DNA of 64,000 bases from Fibrobacter sp. (GTDB lineage: Bacteria; Fibrobacterota; Fibrobacteria; Fibrobacterales; Fibrobacteraceae), in the NCBI GenBank assembly GCA_024399015.1, contig JAKSIC010000001.1, positions 372,001-436,000 on the forward strand, read 5' to 3'. Under the pieces are notes generated by a model. It did not search any database. It was not told where the DNA came from and saw nothing but the letters and a program-made list of their open reading frames with translations. The first letter of the stretch is position 1. Each line of letters opens with the position of its first letter. The translations under genes were made by a program, and so were the position numbers. Shown in pieces: positions 25,356 to 33,359 of this stretch.

Positions 25356-26702
25356 CTATTTTATATGTGATTTAGGCGACTTTATGGAAAAATAGACAAC
25401 CACACAAATAACCACCGACAGGAAAGAACCGGTCAAGGTGGCGATACCCATGGGGAAAAGGGTATCCGGATACCAAACGGAGGCAAAATAGGCCCCCGGC
25501 ACACGCAAAGTGACAATGGAAATGGCGTTGTGGACGAAGGATATGATGGATCGTCCGCAGGCGCAGAAGTATCCGCTGAAGCAGAAATGAATGCCGGCCA
25601 CCATGCAATCAAAGACGTAGGCGTGAAGGTACTGGGTGCCGAAAACGATAACCTTGGGGTCTTCCGTGAACAGGGCCAGCACCGGTTCGGAAATGAACTG
25701 GAAGAGTATTCCACAGAAAAGGCCGAAGCCGGCGGCAATACCCATACCGCAGTAGAGGGTTTTGCGGGCGCGGTCGAAGCTTCCGGCGCCGATGTTCTGT
25801 GCGCTGACGGCGGAAACTGTCGAGAGCATGGCGGACGGGACGAGGAAAAGGAAGCAGATGATCTTTTCCACCACACCGACGGCGGCCGCAATTTCCAGGC
25901 CACGGGAGTTTGCGATTAAGGTAATGAACAGGAAGGAAACCTGGATGAAGCCGTCCTGGGCGGCGACCGGAATGCCAATTTTTGCAATGGCGGCCAGGAG
26001 GGCTTTGTGAGGTTTGAAGTCCTTGCGGGAAAGAGTAACCCCGAAATTCACGCGGCGGGAGTACTTGATCGCCCAAAGGGACAGGCCCACGCTGAAGGTC
26101 TGTGCCACCACCGTTGCAACAGCGGCACCCGAGGCGCCCATCTGCAGCCCCCCGATGAAGAGGTAATCCAACGCAATATTCAAGACGCAGGCTACCGTAA
26201 TAAAGTACATAGGGCTCTTGGTATCGCCTAACCCGCGGAAAGCTGCGGCAATTACGTTGTATGCAGTAATGAAAGGAATCCCAAGGAAACAGATAATCAA
26301 GTAGTTTACGGTACCTTCAACGGCCTCGGTGGGCGTCGAAAGCAAGGAAACAATCTGGGGGCAGAATGCAAGCAGCACCGCCATCAGCAAAACAGCCAAA
26401 ACGCAGAACACAAGAGTAGTGTTTCCAAGAATTCTGGAAATGCTGCGGTTGCGTTTGGCGCCCACCGCCTGGCTGATCAAAACCGTGGAGCCCATAGTAA
26501 GGCCCACCAGGATCACCGTCACAAAATGCATCACCTGGCTGCCAACAGCAACGGCGGTAATGCCAGCAGCATCCGTAAACTGGCCTACGATAAAAAGGTC
26601 TGCCATGCCGTAAAGAGTCTGAAGGAAATTGGAAATCAAGAACGGGATGGAAAAGATCCCGATGTTCTTGAGAATACTTCCTTCATATAAGTTGCGCGGC
26701 AT
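25356..26702 (-). CDS. MATE family efflux transporter
   Basis: A 448-residue, 12-helix inner-membrane protein of the MATE class (NorM/DinF). Characteristic parts are LPFLISNFLQTLYGMADLFIVGQF-like first helices, GLTMGSTVLISQAVGAKR after helix 2 and the mirrored second half with SAMLSTVSAVSAQNIGAG. MATE carriers extrude cationic drugs and metabolites in exchange for protons or sodium. It follows no regulator; the HD-GYP gene is 50 bases downstream and may be read from the same promoter. The 284-base stretch upstream belongs to hsp20 control. Confidence 0.93.
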   Translation of the reverse strand: MPRNLYEGSILKNIGIFSIPFLISNFLQTLYGMADLFIVGQFTDAAGITAVAVGSQVMHFVTVILVGLTMGSTVLISQAVGAKRNRSISRILGNTTLVFCVLAVLLMAVLLAFCPQIVSLLSTPTEAVEGTVNYLIICFLGIPFITAYNVIAAAFRGLGDTKSPMYFITVACVLNIALDYLFIGGLQMGASGAAVATVVAQTFSVGLSLWAIKYSRRVNFGVTLSRKDFKPHKALLAAIAKIGIPVAAQDGFIQVSFLFITLIANSRGLEIAAAVGVVEKIICFLFLVPSAMLSTVSAVSAQNIGAGSFDRARKTLYCGMGIAAGFGLFCGILFQFISEPVLALFTEDPKVIVFGTQYLHAYVFDCMVAGIHFCFSGYFCACGRSIISFVHNAISIVTLRVPGAYFASVWYPDTLFPMGIATLTGSFLSVVICVVVYFSIKSPKSHIK

Positions 26703-26770
26703 ACCATAAATTTAGAATAAAACAACGGGCTTTGGATATTTTCAAACAATCGCATAATTAAACGCGGCTT

Positions 26771-26809
26771 GTTTCGCAGGTGAAACACCTCGTGTTTCTG
26801 AATGAACAC
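26771..26809. promoter_or_regulatory. Two dyads upstream of the sigma-54 promoter (candidate activator sites)
   Basis: GTTTC-N6-GAAAC at 26771-26786 and GTGTTT-N6-GAACAC (one mismatch) at 26792-26809 have centres 22 bases apart, two helical turns, and sit about 85-115 bases before the -24 element. Within the first lies the perfect AGGTG-AAA-CACCT palindrome. This arrangement is what an enhancer-binding protein needs; the protein itself is unknown. Confidence 0.5.
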
Positions 26810-26892
26810 CCCCGACATCAGGACAATCATAATTTTATAAAAACCCCTAAAAATTCATCATTTTTACCATTTTTCAACGTCATTTCGAAAAG

Positions 26893-26909
26893 TTGGCACG
26901 GGGTTTGCA
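26893..26909 (+). promoter_or_regulatory. Sigma-54 promoter of hsp20
   Basis: TTGGCACGGGGTTTGCA matches the -24/-12 consensus TGGCACR-N4-TTGCW at every fixed base, with the GG and GC doublets 12 bases apart. Transcription should start near 26920, 67 bases before the hsp20 ATG, which has an AGAGG ribosome binding site. Confidence 0.85.
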
Positions 26910-26986
26910 ATAGGTAGGGCGTAAAGCAAAAAACAATGGGCAACGGCGAATGCCAAGCCCGCAACTCAAACAAGAGGTAAAATATT

Positions 26987-27400
26987 ATGATTAACGCAAA
27001 CGTCATCCCCACCGCATTCTACAGCCTTCAGAACATCATCGACAGCCTGAACAGCGTAAGCAACGCTGCAACAGAAAAGGCCGACAACGCTGAATGCGTT
27101 AAGCGCGAATACACCTACTGCCCCAAGGCCGACTACTATGAAATCGAAAACGGTTTCATGTTGGAAGTGGAACTTCCGGGCGTCAAGAAAGAAGCCCTCG
27201 ATGTGCAAGTGGAAAAGAACATCCTTACCGTCAAGGCTTCCCGCGAACGTAAGGATAACAAGGTCAACTACGAACGTAGCTTCCGCCTTGCCGAAGACAT
27301 CGACTTGGAAAACATCCAGGTTGCCTTGGAAAATGGCATCCTCGCCTTCACCTTGACCAAGAAACAGCAGGCAGGTGCCCGTAAGTTGAATATCGCATAG
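26987..27400 (+). CDS. Small heat shock protein, Hsp20/alpha-crystallin family
   Basis: A 137-residue chaperone. Residues about 45-137 are the alpha-crystallin domain: YCPKADYYEIENGFMLEVELPGVKKEALDVQVEKNILTVKASR, then YERSFRLAEDIDLENIQVALENGILAFTLTKK with the conserved A-x-L-x-N-G-I/V-L motif. The C-terminal IxI tail is short (KLNIA). These proteins form oligomers that bind unfolding proteins without ATP. The most striking feature is its promoter, a consensus sigma-54 site with upstream dyads, unlike the heat-shock sigma or HrcA control usual for hsp20. A small hairpin (AAGGTT/AACCTT, 27411-27427) follows. Confidence 0.95.
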   Translation: MINANVIPTAFYSLQNIIDSLNSVSNAATEKADNAECVKREYTYCPKADYYEIENGFMLEVELPGVKKEALDVQVEKNILTVKASRERKDNKVNYERSFRLAEDIDLENIQVALENGILAFTLTKKQQAGARKLNIA

Positions 27401-27472
27401 TCCCCCAACAAAGGTTAGCGCAACCTTAAAAGCGCAGATTTACTCCTTTCATCGTACTCCTTAAATACATCA

Positions 27473-27511
27473 GAGGTTCCGTAGGCGACTACGGAGCCTC
27501 TTCTTGTTTTT
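27473..27511 (+). terminator. Terminator after hsp20
   Basis: GAGGTTCCGTAG pairs with CTACGGAGCCTC (one mismatch) around GCGA, followed by TTCTTGTTTTT. Confidence 0.85.
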
Positions 27512-27550
27512 ACATCCAAAAATTGAAAAATGCATATACTGCGTCCGTTT

Positions 27551-27566
27551 GTAAACGGGTGTTTAC
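27551..27566. promoter_or_regulatory. Operator-like dyad upstream of the esterase gene
   Basis: Perfect inverted repeat GTAAAC-GGGT-GTTTAC, with a further GTTTAC at 27589-27594. It lies about 125 bases before the start codon, as expected for a repressor or activator site; GTAAAC half-sites are typical of LacI-family operators. The binding protein is not known. Confidence 0.4.
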
Positions 27567-27688
27567 CAACAGTTTCGTTCTTACACAGGTTTACACACTT
27601 TGAGCAAAACGAAACGCCAAAAATAGTGGAAAAACATAGCCTCAAGGTTATTTTTTCGCTGGAGTTTTGGAAAAATAAAGGAGTAAAA

Positions 27689-28990
27689 ATGAAAAAGCAA
27701 TTTGGCATTGCTGGTGCAGCATTGCTGGCCTCTGCTATGTTTGTCGCCTGCGGCGATGATTCTGGCAACAACAACCCCATCATTCCTGGCGATATTTCCT
27801 CTTCTTCTGGAATCTTGGATCCCTATTCCAGCGCAAACGTTCTGGCTCCGGTTTCCAGTTCCGACGCCTTGATTCCTGGTTCTAGCGCAGTCGCTCCCAT
27901 CCCCGGTTCCAGCGCAACTCTCGAATCCAGCTCTAGTGCAGCAATTCCTGTCAGTTCCAGCGCAAAGGCTCCGAAGAGTTCTTCCAGTGCAAAGGCTCCT
28001 GTCAGTTCCAGCAGCGAAATTGCAGCTCCCTCTAGTTCCAGCGTGGCAGTTCTTGAACCGGGTGAAAAGACCTACAAGTTCGGTTACGCTCTAAAGAACA
28101 AGCCCCGTCCCAGCGCAGGTTGCGGCAAGAATTCTACCTTGGTGAAGACCAAGAGCGTTGAAAATGGCGATCGCTTTACCATGAACGTAGCCGGCTTGGA
28201 TCGTGAATATTTCATCACGTTACCCAAGAATTACGACAACAAAAAGCCATACAAGTTGCTCTTCGCCATGCACTGCATGGGTTCCAACGCAGAAGACTTC
28301 GTCCACCACTACGCAGATCAGGACCATCCGTCTCCCTACTATGGCCAGCAGAAGTTGGACACCGAAGGCAATTACATCTTCGTTTCTCCTCGCGGCGATA
28401 CACAGGAACCCGGAGCCATGTGGCAAGCCCCTTGGCGTGGAGGTGATGACAAGGACCACCTGTTCTTCGATCAGTTGCTGACCACCATGGAAGACAACTA
28501 CTGCATTGACACCTCCCGCGTGTTCGTCACCGGCTTTAGCTTCGGTTCCATGTACAGCTACTCCCTGGCAGAAGAATTCCAGGAAAGGATCCGCGCCGTT
28601 GTAACCTACGCTGTAGCAGATTACAACATTTACGAGCCCCACAGCAGCGGCAAGGAAAAGCAGTTGCCCATCGCCTGGATGAACGTTCACGGAAAGAACG
28701 ACGGCACCTGTCCCTACAAAAACGCTATTGAAAGCGCATTGCCCAGAGTCCTTAAGAAGAACGGCAAGGCTTCTGATGGCGACAGCAAGTTCACAGATGC
28801 TAGTTCCGAAAAGCCCCAGGAAGTAGGTGGTTCCGGTCACCTCTGCTATGACTTCAAGCAGGTCGACGAACGTTTCCCTGTGAAGTGGTGCAGCTGGAAT
28901 GGCCCTCATCAGTGGACTGCTTTCGATAACGGCAACTGGCAGAACACCTGGGTTCCTGACGAAGTTCACAAGTTCTTCGAACAGTTCTAG
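27689..28990 (+). CDS. Lipoprotein carbohydrate esterase (CE1/feruloyl-esterase-like) with poly-serine linker
   Basis: A 433-residue surface lipoprotein. The start is the ATG at 27689 after AAAGGAG; the signal MKKQFGIAGAALLASAMFVACG puts the lipid cysteine at residue 21. Residues about 30-125 are a repetitive Ser/Ala/Pro linker (SSSA, PVSSSAKAPKSSS), the low-complexity spacer typical of Fibrobacter enzymes. The rest is an alpha/beta-hydrolase esterase like acetylxylan or feruloyl esterases and PHB depolymerase: REYFITLPKNYDNKKPYKLLFAMH, nucleophile S284 in GFSFGS, probable acid D338 in HGKNDGT and H407 in GPHQW. It probably removes acetyl or feruloyl groups from hemicellulose at the cell surface; which group is uncertain. 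Several cysteines likely form disulfides. Confidence 0.85.
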   Translation: MKKQFGIAGAALLASAMFVACGDDSGNNNPIIPGDISSSSGILDPYSSANVLAPVSSSDALIPGSSAVAPIPGSSATLESSSSAAIPVSSSAKAPKSSSSAKAPVSSSSEIAAPSSSSVAVLEPGEKTYKFGYALKNKPRPSAGCGKNSTLVKTKSVENGDRFTMNVAGLDREYFITLPKNYDNKKPYKLLFAMHCMGSNAEDFVHHYADQDHPSPYYGQQKLDTEGNYIFVSPRGDTQEPGAMWQAPWRGGDDKDHLFFDQLLTTMEDNYCIDTSRVFVTGFSFGSMYSYSLAEEFQERIRAVVTYAVADYNIYEPHSSGKEKQLPIAWMNVHGKNDGTCPYKNAIESALPRVLKKNGKASDGDSKFTDASSEKPQEVGGSGHLCYDFKQVDERFPVKWCSWNGPHQWTAFDNGNWQNTWVPDEVHKFFEQF

Positions 28991-29011
28991 ATTTTCTCTC
29001 TAGCACACCTT

Positions 29012-29066
29012 AATCCCTGCGGTTTGCGTCAACGCGCAATATACCTCGCAGGGATTTTTATTTTTT
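29012..29066 (+). terminator. Terminator of the esterase gene
   Basis: AATCCCTGCG pairs with CGCAGGGATT; the loop carries a second small hairpin (TTGCG/CGCAA). TTTATTTTTT follows. Confidence 0.8.
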
Positions 29067-29070
29067 CCGC

Positions 29071-29147
29071 TTGTTAACCAAATCGTTAACAAACAACCGT
29101 CAAAACAAAGAAATTTCGCAATTCTTAGTTAACCAAAACGTTAACAA
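29071..29147. repeat. Twin operator-like dyads TTGTTAAC-N6-GTTAACAA
   Basis: Perfect eight-base inverted repeat with spacer CAAATC at 29071-29092, and a near copy (TAGTTAAC-CAAAAC-GTTAACAA) at 29126-29147, exactly 55 bases on. They lie between the 3' ends of two convergent genes, not in front of either. Confidence 0.7.
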
Positions 29148-29193
29148 GCGCTGAAAACAACATTGCGGGCATTCATTTCGTCAAACTTCTTCG

Positions 29194-29553
29194 TTATACA
29201 GCGATCCCCGGAAATTCTAACATTCCCACTTTACCCTTTATTTCACTAGGTTCGACCTCCTTTCTGAAATATTCAACGAATTGCTTAATTCGATTGCGAT
29301 CCAAAGAATATTTCTTATGAGTCCAACTTGTGATAGAATGTACAAGGCCTGCCTGTTCCATGATTCTCAAATGCTTGGACAGGGTCCTTAACTTCACATC
29401 TTCATCATAGATATCGAGTTCCTGCTGAATTTCGTAGGTATACATATCTCGTTTATTCAGCAAGTTCACAATGCAAAAGCGAGTTAAATCACCCAATACC
29501 TTGCATAAATCAACAACTTCTAAAAAGTTCATTTCGTTACTCAAATCAACCAT
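29194..29553 (-). CDS. ArsR-type winged-helix transcription regulator
   Basis: A 119-residue DNA-binding protein. LCKVLGDLTRFCIVNLLNKRDMYTYEIQQEL is the helix start of the ArsR winged-helix fold, LRTLSKHLRIMEQAGLVHSI the recognition helix, followed by a short wing (HKKYSLDR). The metal-binding ELCVCDL box of classic ArsR members is missing; there is DIYDEDVK at that place, so it probably does not sense arsenic or zinc by that site. The gene stands alone between two terminators with no target gene beside it. It might bind the twin GTTAAC dyads just past its own 3' end, a guess based only on proximity. Confidence 0.85.
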   Translation of the reverse strand: MVDLSNEMNFLEVVDLCKVLGDLTRFCIVNLLNKRDMYTYEIQQELDIYDEDVKLRTLSKHLRIMEQAGLVHSITSWTHKKYSLDRNRIKQFVEYFRKEVEPSEIKGKVGMLEFPGIAV

Positions 29554-29607
29554 ACATGCCTCGCTTTTTTAGATATTAATACAATGGTTGTTACTTGCAT
29601 AAGCATA

Positions 29608-29646
29608 AAAAAATCGACTGCCAAAATATGACAGTCGTCTTTTTTC
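29608..29646 (-). terminator. Terminator of the glmM-like gene
   Basis: On the minus strand ACGACTGTC pairs with GGCAGTCG around ATATTTT and runs into ATTTTTTT. Confidence 0.8.
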
Positions 29647-29662
29647 AAATATTTTTCGCTGA

Positions 29663-31003
29663 TTAAATAAGTTTTTCCACCTTGGAGCAGAGAGCTTCGG
29701 CTTCTTCTGCGGTGGGGGCTTCTGCAATCACGCGGATCACAGGTTCGGTATTGCTTGCTCGGACATGGACCCAGGACTTTTCAGAACCAAGCCAGAGGCC
29801 GTCGCGTTCATCCATGGTCCAGCCAGCAAATTCGGCCTTGACCTTGGGGAGAATTTCAGCAACGCTCTTGTTGCCAAGTTCAAACTTCTTCTTGGGCATG
29901 GCGTAGGACGGATTTTCTGCAACAAACTTTTCCGGACCACCATCGTGATGTGCCATCCAGCTGAGAACGAGGGCTGCAGCCACCAGGGAGTCGCGACCGT
30001 AATGAAGAGCCGGCAGAATCACGCCGCCGTTACCTTCACCACCGATAACGCAACCATTTTCAATCATCTGGAGGCTAACGTTGATTTCGCCCACCTTGGC
30101 ACGGCTGAATTCGCAACCGTACTTGGCTGCAACATCTTCGTTCATGCGACTTGTAGACAAGTTAACGCAAACGGAACCCTTCTTCTGGGAAAGGACTTCT
30201 TCGGTTGCAATGGCGAGGGTGTATTCTTCACCGATGCTCTGGCCAAGACCATCCACCAGGGCGCAGCGGTCTGCATCCGGGTCTACGGCAAAGCCAACAG
30301 CGCAGCCGTTAGCCTTTACAGCAGTACGGAGGTCAGTGAGGTTTTCAGGAATGGGTTCTGCGCCACGGGGGAATGTGCCGTTGGGTTCGCAATGAATGCG
30401 GACCACTTCACAACCCAGCTGTTCCAAAAGGCGGGGTACAATGTAGGAGCCAGCACCATTCACGGCATCCACGGCAACCTTGAACTTCTTGGCACGAATT
30501 GCTTCCACATCTACAAAGGGAATCTTCAAAGTGCCATCGATATGAACGCCATCGGCATCGGGAGTCACTTCGTACTTACCCATGGTGCGGTAGTCAGGAT
30601 AGTCGAACTGATTTGCGTCAGCCAACTCAAAAAGTTTCTTCACGTCATCGGGACCCAGGAAAAGGCCCTTGTTGTTCAAGAACTTCAGAGCGTTCCATTC
30701 CAGGGGATTATGGCTAGCGGTAATGATGATACCTGCATCAGCCTTCATTTCAGTGGTAAGGATTTCCACAGAAGGAGTAGTGCTGAGACCAACGTCAACC
30801 ACATCCACACCAGCCAAGCGGCAAACACCAGAAACAAACTGCACGATGGCATCGCCAGTGGGGCGGCTATCGCGACCAATTACGATTCGCTTGGCCTTGG
30901 TAATTTCAATAAATGCACGAACGTGGCTCTGCAAAACTTGCGGGGTGAGAGTATCGCCAACAATACCGCGGATACCCGAAATAGAACGCATCAATTTAGA
31001 CAT
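29663..31003 (-). CDS. glmM: Phosphoglucosamine mutase/phosphomannomutase family protein
   Basis: A 446-residue alpha-D-phosphohexomutase. Active-site serine S97 in TASHNP, metal loop DPDADRC, sugar loop GEGNGG and phosphate loop RASNTEPVIRV are all present. The family isomerises hexose 1- and 6-phosphates; GEGNGG and the short length fit GlmM (glucosamine-1-phosphate for UDP-GlcNAc, hence peptidoglycan) or archaeal-type bifunctional enzymes better than PMM/PGM with GEMSG. I assign GlmM with moderate certainty. It is bounded by terminators on both sides and is probably expressed alone. Confidence 0.8.
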   Translation of the reverse strand: MSKLMRSISGIRGIVGDTLTPQVLQSHVRAFIEITKAKRIVIGRDSRPTGDAIVQFVSGVCRLAGVDVVDVGLSTTPSVEILTTEMKADAGIIITASHNPLEWNALKFLNNKGLFLGPDDVKKLFELADANQFDYPDYRTMGKYEVTPDADGVHIDGTLKIPFVDVEAIRAKKFKVAVDAVNGAGSYIVPRLLEQLGCEVVRIHCEPNGTFPRGAEPIPENLTDLRTAVKANGCAVGFAVDPDADRCALVDGLGQSIGEEYTLAIATEEVLSQKKGSVCVNLSTSRMNEDVAAKYGCEFSRAKVGEINVSLQMIENGCVIGGEGNGGVILPALHYGRDSLVAAALVLSWMAHHDGGPEKFVAENPSYAMPKKKFELGNKSVAEILPKVKAEFAGWTMDERDGLWLGSEKSWVHVRASNTEPVIRVIAEAPTAEEAEALCSKVEKLI

Positions 31004-31051
31004 ACGTAATCCTTTTTGTTTTTACAGATACAAAATAACAAACTCTCGCAA

Positions 31052-31080
31052 AAAGAACGCCCCCGTTTTGTCGGGGGTGA
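31052..31080 (-). terminator. Terminator of the metallo-beta-lactamase-fold gene
   Basis: On the minus strand CACCCCCG and CGGGGGCG pair around ACAAAA, followed by TTCTTTTTG. Confidence 0.85.
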
Positions 31081-31101
31081 TATTAAACAATACGTTTCTT
31101 T

Positions 31102-32169
31102 TTATTCCAGGTACACGACCTCGCCCATTTGCGGCATCAGCACCGGCTTGCCGGATTCCTGGGCCGCGCGCTTCGCATTTTCAAGGGGCTCGCGATAATC
31201 ATGTTTTGAAAGAGCGAAACGGGAATGATGAACAGTCAAGTAACGTTTTGCATTCAGCTCCACCATTTCCTTTCCAAGGTATTCAGGCATCGTGTGCACA
31301 AATTCCCAGTCCTTGTTGTACTGACCATTTTCCATAATGGCTAGGTCAATGTCCGTGAACTTTTCTCCTATCATGGCAAAGTGCTTTCCATAGCCAGAGT
31401 CACCACCAATCCAAACAGTACGTTTTGGTGTTTTCAGAGCATAGGAACACCAAAGAGTTTTGTTTTGATGCAAATCGCGTCCGGAAAAATGGCGGGCTGG
31501 TGTTGCCGTTACTTCAAAGTTCTCAACTCCAAGACTAGACTTATCCCACCAATCCAATTCAATCAGTTTTTCCTTAGGATAGCCCCAGTATTCAAAATGT
31601 TCGCCCACACCCAGGCCAAGAATCACCTTGCCCACATGCGGCTCCAATTCCACAACGGCTTCGTAATCCAGATGATCCCAATGATCATGGCTTATGACCA
31701 AATAGTCAATATCCGGAAAATCCTTAGGCTTATAGACATCCGTTCCCTTGAACATCTTATTTACGAAACTTACCGGAGAACCTGCATAAAGAATGGGATC
31801 CACTAAAAAGGTTTTTCCGGACAAATTCATCAAATAGCTGGAATGTCCAAACCACACAAGCCAATCTTTATCCTTAGGAAGAGACTTCAAGTCCGTACGG
31901 AGAACCTGCAAAGGTTCATCAGGAGCCAATTGAACATTGGAACCGTCACCAAACAGAAATTCCTTCCATACCTGGAGTTTGCTTTTTTCGTAGACGATAT
32001 TGACAGTGGAATCCAAACTCTTAAACTGTTTTCCATCGTAGTTAGGAGACTGCTTGATTCGTTCCAAACGTTCGCCTTGAGGTAAGCGGCCAAAACATTT
32101 CTGACTTAAGAAAAGAACTCCTGCATTACCAAGTGCAAAAATAATCGAGAAAATAATCGCTGTAACCAT
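31102..32169 (-). CDS. Metallo-beta-lactamase fold hydrolase, NAPE-PLD/UlaG-like
   Basis: A 355-residue protein with an N-terminal hydrophobic helix (MVTAIIFSIIFALGNAGVLFL) and a metallo-beta-lactamase domain from about residue 100. WFGHSSYL opens it, SHDHWDHLD at 160-168 binds the metals, ARHFSGRD, GDSGYGKHF and the C-terminal TVHHSRFALSKHDYREP supply the other ligands. The layout is that of the NAPE-phospholipase D / UlaG branch, often anchored to the membrane and acting on phospholipid-like substrates. The actual substrate is not evident. The helix could be an anchor or uncleaved signal. Confidence 0.9.
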   Translation of the reverse strand: MVTAIIFSIIFALGNAGVLFLSQKCFGRLPQGERLERIKQSPNYDGKQFKSLDSTVNIVYEKSKLQVWKEFLFGDGSNVQLAPDEPLQVLRTDLKSLPKDKDWLVWFGHSSYLMNLSGKTFLVDPILYAGSPVSFVNKMFKGTDVYKPKDFPDIDYLVISHDHWDHLDYEAVVELEPHVGKVILGLGVGEHFEYWGYPKEKLIELDWWDKSSLGVENFEVTATPARHFSGRDLHQNKTLWCSYALKTPKRTVWIGGDSGYGKHFAMIGEKFTDIDLAIMENGQYNKDWEFVHTMPEYLGKEMVELNAKRYLTVHHSRFALSKHDYREPLENAKRAAQESGKPVLMPQMGEVVYLE

Positions 32170-32272
32170 AATTCACTCACTATTGTTTCCAAGAAAATAC
32201 AAAAAAAGAATTCCTAGACTATAATTATCCACATTTTTTTATCTTTGTGAAAGAAAATAAAGTAGGCTAATT

Positions 32273-33217
32273 ATGATTATTGATGAAATTTTGAGCAAGG
32301 CAAAGACCGTCGCAATTTTCGGTCATGTTCGTCCGGATGGCGACTGCGTTGGATCCACCCTCGGCATTTATAATTACATAAGAGACAACTATCCCGAAAT
32401 TGACGCTACTGTTTTTGTTGAAAAATTTCCCGACAGTTACAAACTAATCAACGGTGCTGAAAAAGTCTGCCATGAATATGACGGACGCGAAGTTGATCTA
32501 GCATTTTTGATGGACACCCCCACCTTTGAACGTGTGGGAGCAAATGGTGCAGAATGTTTCAAGAATGCAAAGTTCACTTGCAACATCGACCATCACATCA
32601 GCAACCCACTGAACCTTTGCAACGTGAACATTGTTGAACCCGAAGCAAGTTCTGCCAGCGAAGTTTTGTTCTATCAGCTCGACAAGGAAAAGGTCAGCAA
32701 GAACACCGCCAACAGTTTGTATCTGGGTATCGTCCACGACACTGGCGCATTCAAGTTTAGCTGCACCAGCAAGCGCACCATGAACGCCGTAGGCGACTTG
32801 ATTGACAAGGGCGTTGACTTTGCACGCATCATCAACGACACCTACTACACCCGAACCTACAAGCAGACCCTGGCTACCGGCTACGTAATGCAAAAATGCA
32901 AACTGGCATTGGATGGTAAAGTCGTTCATGCTTTTATGACTGAAGCAGAAATGCAGCAGTTCAACATCACTGCTCCAGAACTGAGCAATGTTATCGACAC
33001 CATCCGCGAAGTGGGCGGAACCGAGGTGACCATTTTCCTGTATCCGGTAAACGGCAAATACAAGATTAGCATGCGCTCCAACTATGTAGTCGATGTCAAT
33101 GCAATTGCAAGAGAATTTGGTGGCGGCGGTCATGTGCGTGCCGCAGGTGGAGATACCGAACTTGCTCCGGAAGCGGCCATCGAAAAAATCGTCGAGCTGG
33201 TCAACAAGCAAATCTAA
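32273..33217 (+). CDS. DHH/DHHA1 phosphoesterase, NrnA-like
   Basis: A 314-residue cytoplasmic phosphoesterase. The DHH domain has GHVRPDGDCVGS (H18, D22, D24), LMDTP (D81) and NIDHH (D106-H107-H108) for two manganese ions; the C-terminal DHHA1 domain ends with GGGGHVRAAGG. NrnA-type enzymes degrade nanoRNAs and also turn pAp into AMP; related ones cleave pApA or cyclic-di-AMP products. In the absence of a visible oligoribonuclease gene, a role in finishing RNA decay or cyclic dinucleotide breakdown is likely but not proven. Confidence 0.92.
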   Translation: MIIDEILSKAKTVAIFGHVRPDGDCVGSTLGIYNYIRDNYPEIDATVFVEKFPDSYKLINGAEKVCHEYDGREVDLAFLMDTPTFERVGANGAECFKNAKFTCNIDHHISNPLNLCNVNIVEPEASSASEVLFYQLDKEKVSKNTANSLYLGIVHDTGAFKFSCTSKRTMNAVGDLIDKGVDFARIINDTYYTRTYKQTLATGYVMQKCKLALDGKVVHAFMTEAEMQQFNITAPELSNVIDTIREVGGTEVTIFLYPVNGKYKISMRSNYVVDVNAIAREFGGGGHVRAAGGDTELAPEAAIEKIVELVNKQI

Positions 33218-33245
33218 ATCCGGCTAAATTGCGGAAAATTGCAGA

Positions 33246-33270
33246 AAACACCCGAATTTCGGGTGTTTTT
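33246..33270 (+). terminator. Terminator of the NrnA-like gene
   Basis: AACACCCGAA/TTTCGGGTGTT-type perfect stem with a minimal loop and TTTTT. Confidence 0.9.
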
Positions 33271-33359
33271 CTTGTAAAAACGTGCGAAAACGCAAACTTT
33301 TCGCCCTTGTGAAACTTTTTGCAGCCCAAAACGCAATTGTAATGTTATTTTCTACATCA

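Noticed and set aside
25433-25903. Long second frames on the minus strand inside the MATE gene (also 25609-26076)
   Set aside because: Pro/Ser/Arg-rich translation of the G/C-rich third positions of the MATE frame; no independent start signal.
29071-29147. The two GTTAAC dyads as a CRISPR remnant
   Set aside because: Only two units, palindromic with six-base spacer, and no cas genes in the window.
30490-30510. A sigma-54-like TGGCACG...TTGC inside glmM
   Set aside because: The spacing between the two elements is two bases too short and it lies within a coding region.
29765-31009. A 414-residue plus-strand open frame opposite glmM
   Set aside because: The minus strand encodes all four phosphohexomutase motifs; the plus frame is a shadow.
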